Below are positions 61,333 through 64,000 of a DNA stretch of 64,000 nt, piece after piece; within the stretch, counting starts at the first letter, position 1; each line of letters opens with the position of its first letter. Made by a program: the position numbers and the translations under genes. The stretch spans positions 1-64,000 of the forward strand of contig JAFUVS010000011.1 in assembly GCA_017471175.1 (NCBI GenBank). The letters are read 5' to 3'. The notes below the pieces were generated by a model that was not told where the DNA came from, made no database searches, and saw only the letters and a list, made by a program, of their open reading frames with translations. The stretch is from Paludibacteraceae bacterium (GTDB lineage: Bacteria > Bacteroidota > Bacteroidia > Bacteroidales > Paludibacteraceae).

Positions 61333-62634
61333 ATGAGCCGCCACATTGACATTCTGACCCTCGGCTGCTCCAAGAACCTTGTGGATACGGAGCATCTGAT
61401 GGGACACCTGCAAGCCATGGGATGGCAGTGTCATCACGACCCTGAAGAGCCTAAAAGCCGCGTGGCAGTCATCAACACGTGCGGCTTCATAGGCGATGCG
61501 AAGGAAGAGAGTATCCGCACCATCTTGCAATTCGCAGCACGTAAGAACAGGGGTGAATTAGACCAACTCTACGTAATGGGCTGTTTGAGCCAACGGTATG
61601 CCAACGAGTTGCCGCAAGAGCTGCCCGAAGTGGACGGTTGGTTTGGCAAGTTCGACTTTGATGCGCTGGTCAGACGCATCACGCAACAGCCGTTAGCGGG
61701 TTTTCAACGACAACTGACCACACCGCGTCATTACGCCTACCTGAAGATTTCCGAAGGGTGCAACCGTCGCTGCTCGTACTGCGCTATCCCGCTGATTACG
61801 GGCAAGCACGTCTCGCGCAGCGAAGAGGACCTGCTTCGCGAAGCCGAATGGTTAGCGGGGCAAGGAGTCAAAGAGTTGAACGTGATAGCGCAAGACCTGT
61901 CTTCCTACGGATTAGACCTATACCACGAACATCGGTTGCCGAGTTTGGTGCGTCAGTTGGCGGCTATCGACGGCATCGAATGGATACGACTTCATTATGC
62001 CTACCCAACCGACTTCCCCTACGAGTTGCTGCGCGTGATGGCAGACGAGAAGAAAGTGTGCCGCTACCTTGACATAGCACTTCAACACAGTTCCGACCGT
62101 ATGCTTAATCTAATGCGGCGGCATATAACGTGTCAAGAGCAAGACGCGCTTATAGAACGCATACGGCAAGAGGTGCCGGGGATTTACTTGCGTACCACCT
62201 TGATAGTGGGTCATCCGGGCGAGACGGAAGAAGATTTTGCTATGCTCAAAGACTGGGTAAGAAGGATGAGATTCGAACGAATGGGGGCTTTCGCCTACTC
62301 GCACGAAGAAGGTACCTATGCCTATCTCCATTATAAAGACGACATTCCCGAAGCGGTCAAAGAGGCTCGTTTACAGGAGTTGATGGCTATTCAGCAGGAT
62401 ATAGCCGAAGAGCAGCAACAGACGTTGGTCAGTAAGACCCTTCGCGTACTGATTGACCGCAAAGAAGGCGACTGGTGGGTCGGCCGCACCGAACATGACT
62501 CGCCCGAAGTGGACAACGAGGTGCTGATACCCAACACCTTCCTGCTGAAAGTCGGACAATTCTTCCCCATTACCATTCAAAAAGCCGAAGCATTTGACCT
62601 CTACGGCGTGCCTGCCGACCGACAGAAAACATAA
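61333..62634 (+). CDS. rimO: Ribosomal protein S12 methylthiotransferase RimO
   Basis: A 433-residue radical SAM enzyme that adds a methylthio group to Asp of ribosomal protein S12. The N-terminal UPF0004 domain supplies three Cys (LGCSKN, NTCGF, MGCLSQRY), the radical SAM cluster is CNRRCSYC (C143, C147, C150), and a TRAM domain ends the protein (about 370-430). LGCSKNLVDTE is typical of RimO rather than MiaB. Confidence 0.96.
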   Translation: MSRHIDILTLGCSKNLVDTEHLMGHLQAMGWQCHHDPEEPKSRVAVINTCGFIGDAKEESIRTILQFAARKNRGELDQLYVMGCLSQRYANELPQELPEVDGWFGKFDFDALVRRITQQPLAGFQRQLTTPRHYAYLKISEGCNRRCSYCAIPLITGKHVSRSEEDLLREAEWLAGQGVKELNVIAQDLSSYGLDLYHEHRLPSLVRQLAAIDGIEWIRLHYAYPTDFPYELLRVMADEKKVCRYLDIALQHSSDRMLNLMRRHITCQEQDALIERIRQEVPGIYLRTTLIVGHPGETEEDFAMLKDWVRRMRFERMGAFAYSHEEGTYAYLHYKDDIPEAVKEARLQELMAIQQDIAEEQQQTLVSKTLRVLIDRKEGDWWVGRTEHDSPEVDNEVLIPNTFLLKVGQFFPITIQKAEAFDLYGVPADRQKT

Positions 62635-62641
62635 CCGATAT

Positions 62642-63514
62642 ATGAAAACATTGCGTATCCTTCTCCTATGCGTTGTTTCGTGTAGCAGTATGGTAGTGTC
62701 AAGCCAAGAGTCGACAAACGAGTACACGCTTTACTATAGCCTGACGGAATTGCCAAACGCGTTGGTCTATGTGCCTGCACCTCCTTCGCCTTCGTCGGCA
62801 CTTTTTGCCTACGATACGGCACAATACCAATGGGGCAAGCGTATGCGTTCGACCGAACGGGGAGCGCAGGCACGGACGCATGCCACCGAAGACATTGGTG
62901 TGATGCTCAAGCAGTTCAGCGAACCATTCGGGCTGGTGCTCTCCGAAGACAAGACACCTGCCATTTACCGCCTCGCCTATCGCGGGGCTTGGAACATCTG
63001 TTTCGGCACGGTCTTTCCCAAATCATACTACATGCGCGAGCGTCCCTACGTCTATTTCGGCGAACCGACCCTTGTTCCCGAAGATGAGGAACGCTACAAG
63101 ACAGACGGATCGTACCCATCGGCTCATACGGCATTAGGCTGGGGGATGGCGTTGCTGCTGAGCGAGTTGAACCAAGAGGCACAAGATGAACTGCTTGCAT
63201 TGGGCTACGAATGGGGACAGAGCCGCGTGATAGCAGGTTTTCACTGGCAGAGCGATGTGGATGCGGCACGAACGATAGCCTCTGCCTGCTTTGCGCGGCT
63301 TCATGATCACCCTGACTTTATAGCGGATATGAACGAGGCGAAAGAAGAATACGCCCGACTGAAGAACGGCGGTGATGCCCTGCCGACTGTACAAGCCGGT
63401 AAACAGCAAGCCGGCGGTATATACACCCTGCAAGGACAGCCTCTTGACACGCCGCCGAAGCATGGATTTTACATCGAAGACGGGCAAAAGAAATTCAAAA
63501 AGTCAAAAGATTGA
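62642..63514 (+). CDS. Secreted PAP2-family acid phosphatase with C-terminal tail
   Basis: A 290-residue protein with a signal peptide (about 1-21) and a class A acid phosphatase/PAP2 core. The three motifs are KSYYMRERP (K127, K-x6-RP), YPSAHTA (P159 to H162) and SRVIAGFHWQSD (S194, R195, H201, D205), so the active site is complete. It removes phosphate from a broad range of esters in the periplasm or outside. The last about 33 residues (GGIYTLQGQPL, HGFYIEDGQKKF) match a Bacteroidales C-terminal tail pattern seen on exported proteins and are not part of the fold. ATG 62642 is preferred to 62594, which lies inside rimO. Confidence 0.9.
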   Translation: MKTLRILLLCVVSCSSMVVSSQESTNEYTLYYSLTELPNALVYVPAPPSPSSALFAYDTAQYQWGKRMRSTERGAQARTHATEDIGVMLKQFSEPFGLVLSEDKTPAIYRLAYRGAWNICFGTVFPKSYYMRERPYVYFGEPTLVPEDEERYKTDGSYPSAHTALGWGMALLLSELNQEAQDELLALGYEWGQSRVIAGFHWQSDVDAARTIASACFARLHDHPDFIADMNEAKEEYARLKNGGDALPTVQAGKQQAGGIYTLQGQPLDTPPKHGFYIEDGQKKFKKSKD

Positions 63515-63522
63515 TTTTTTTA

Positions 63523-63554
63523 GTTGCACCTTTCGCCAAATAGCCTTATCTTTG
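63523..63554 (+). promoter_or_regulatory. Promoter of the small membrane protein/parC unit
   Basis: GTTG (63523-63526), 20 bases, TATCTTTG (63547-63554); the leader to ATG 63643 is about 85 bases. Confidence 0.65.
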
Positions 63555-63642
63555 CGCGTCTTTTTCGAACGTTTACGTTCGTTTTAGTATCTTTTGTAAC
63601 CGTTTTAGGGTTTCATTTGGCAAACATTTAACACAATAAGAT

Positions 63643-63810
63643 ATGAACACATTTCTTAAAAACCTCGGACTCATTATTGTTCTGTGCGGAGTCCTCTGCT
63701 TGGTTATCTACCATTTGGCAGTACCCTCTAATGCGCTGTTGGTAACATCGTTGGTATTGGAGGTAGTAGGTATCTTGCTGTACATCATTTTAGGTCGCCG
63801 TCTGCAATAA
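63643..63810 (+). CDS. 55-residue membrane protein
   Basis: ATG 63643 to TAA 63808-63810. It encodes two membrane helices (LGLIIVLCGVLCLVIYHLAV and LLVTSLVLEVVGILLYIILG) joined by a short loop, with a basic C-terminus (RRLQ). The function is unknown. It is 15 bases ahead of parC and shares its promoter. Confidence 0.7.
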   Translation: MNTFLKNLGLIIVLCGVLCLVIYHLAVPSNALLVTSLVLEVVGILLYIILGRRLQ

Positions 63811-63825
63811 AACCGATAGCGTTGT

Positions 63826-64000
63826 ATGGAGTCAGACAACGAATCGGTTCGCTACCACTTGACGGGCATGTACCAAGACTGGTTCTTGGACTATGCCTCT
63901 TACGTCATTCTTGAACGTGCCGTTCCTGCCGTAGAAGACGGCTTGAAGCCCGTTCAGCGGCGTGTGCTGCACGCTATGAAAACGGTGGACGACGGCAAGT
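63826..64000 (+). CDS. parC: DNA topoisomerase IV subunit A, 5' part
   Basis: The first 58 codons of a type IIA topoisomerase A subunit: [23 protein letters not shown] and [15 protein letters not shown], the latter being the conserved DNA-gate start shared with GyrA. The short N-terminal extension and the [10 protein letters not shown] sequence fit the Bacteroidota ParC/GyrA-like second copy better than GyrA. It is cut by the end of the window before the active-site Tyr. Confidence 0.87.
   Translation, partial: MESDNESVRYHLTGMYQDWFLDYASYVILERAVPAVEDGLKPVQRRVLHAMKTVDDGK

Overview
The window reads as a chromosome segment of a Bacteroidota bacterium, most likely order Bacteroidales. The evidence is the repeated Bacteroidota-type promoter (TTTG, 19-20 bases, TAnnTTTG), many lipoproteins with short lipoboxes, a TonB-dependent receptor, a C10 (streptopain-like) protease with a Bacteroidales C-terminal tail, a seven-gene V-type ATPase operon of the Bacteroidota/Chlamydia type that includes DUF2764, and DUF4254, DUF349 and a eukaryotic-type glycyl-tRNA synthetase. 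I cannot assign a genus. No phage, insertion sequence, CRISPR array or rRNA is visible.

Layout. 1-5629: an amidohydrolase broken by a stop codon, a secreted flavodoxin-like protein, a visibly AT-rich patch with a three-PKD lipoprotein, a small lipoprotein and a long DNA hairpin, then a DUF1016 nuclease-like gene and an ABM-domain lipoprotein. 5641-11696 (minus): holA, a YitT-type membrane protein, gcvP and a CobW GTPase with a His-rich loop. 11875-15510 (plus): a transcription factor made of an OmpR-type winged helix joined to what looks like a dead histidine-kinase ATPase domain, followed by a calycin-like lipoprotein and a TonB-dependent receptor. 15498-19402: preA and a membrane gene (minus), a Fic protein and a small HTH protein (plus). 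19599-29467: argS, a DUF349 protein and ftsE; a short RecQ and an arginine-deiminase-like lipoprotein (minus); ftsK. 29544-38720 (plus): C10 protease, a 45-residue peptide, TPM protein, lemA, a beta-helix protein, glyS and a DUF389 membrane protein. 38819-41505 (plus): an operon of flavoprotein, hydrolase lipoprotein, frameshifted CMD lipoprotein and ybaK. 41605-49139 (minus): tRNA-Arg and the V-type ATPase operon. 49391-56037 (minus): RNase P RNA and an LPS cluster running from lptB to an O-antigen ligase. 56197-64000: a small secreted protein, typA (minus), a full-length RecQ, rimO, a PAP2 phosphatase, a small membrane protein and the start of parC.

How the genes work together. The LPS cluster combines export ATPase, glycosyltransferases, core kinase and polymer ligase, and so serves the outer leaflet of the outer membrane. 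The V-type ATPase keeps the full set of sodium ligands in its K ring, which suggests Na+ coupling. The 11.0-15.5 kb region looks like a small regulated uptake locus, with a candidate OmpR-type 11-bp direct repeat in front of the lipoprotein/receptor operon. Two distant loci (about 5.2 kb and 39.3 kb) share an unusual lipoprotein leader. Three secreted proteins end in Bacteroidales-type C-terminal tails that may be sorting signals. Many start codons were chosen because the promoter lies downstream of longer alternative starts.
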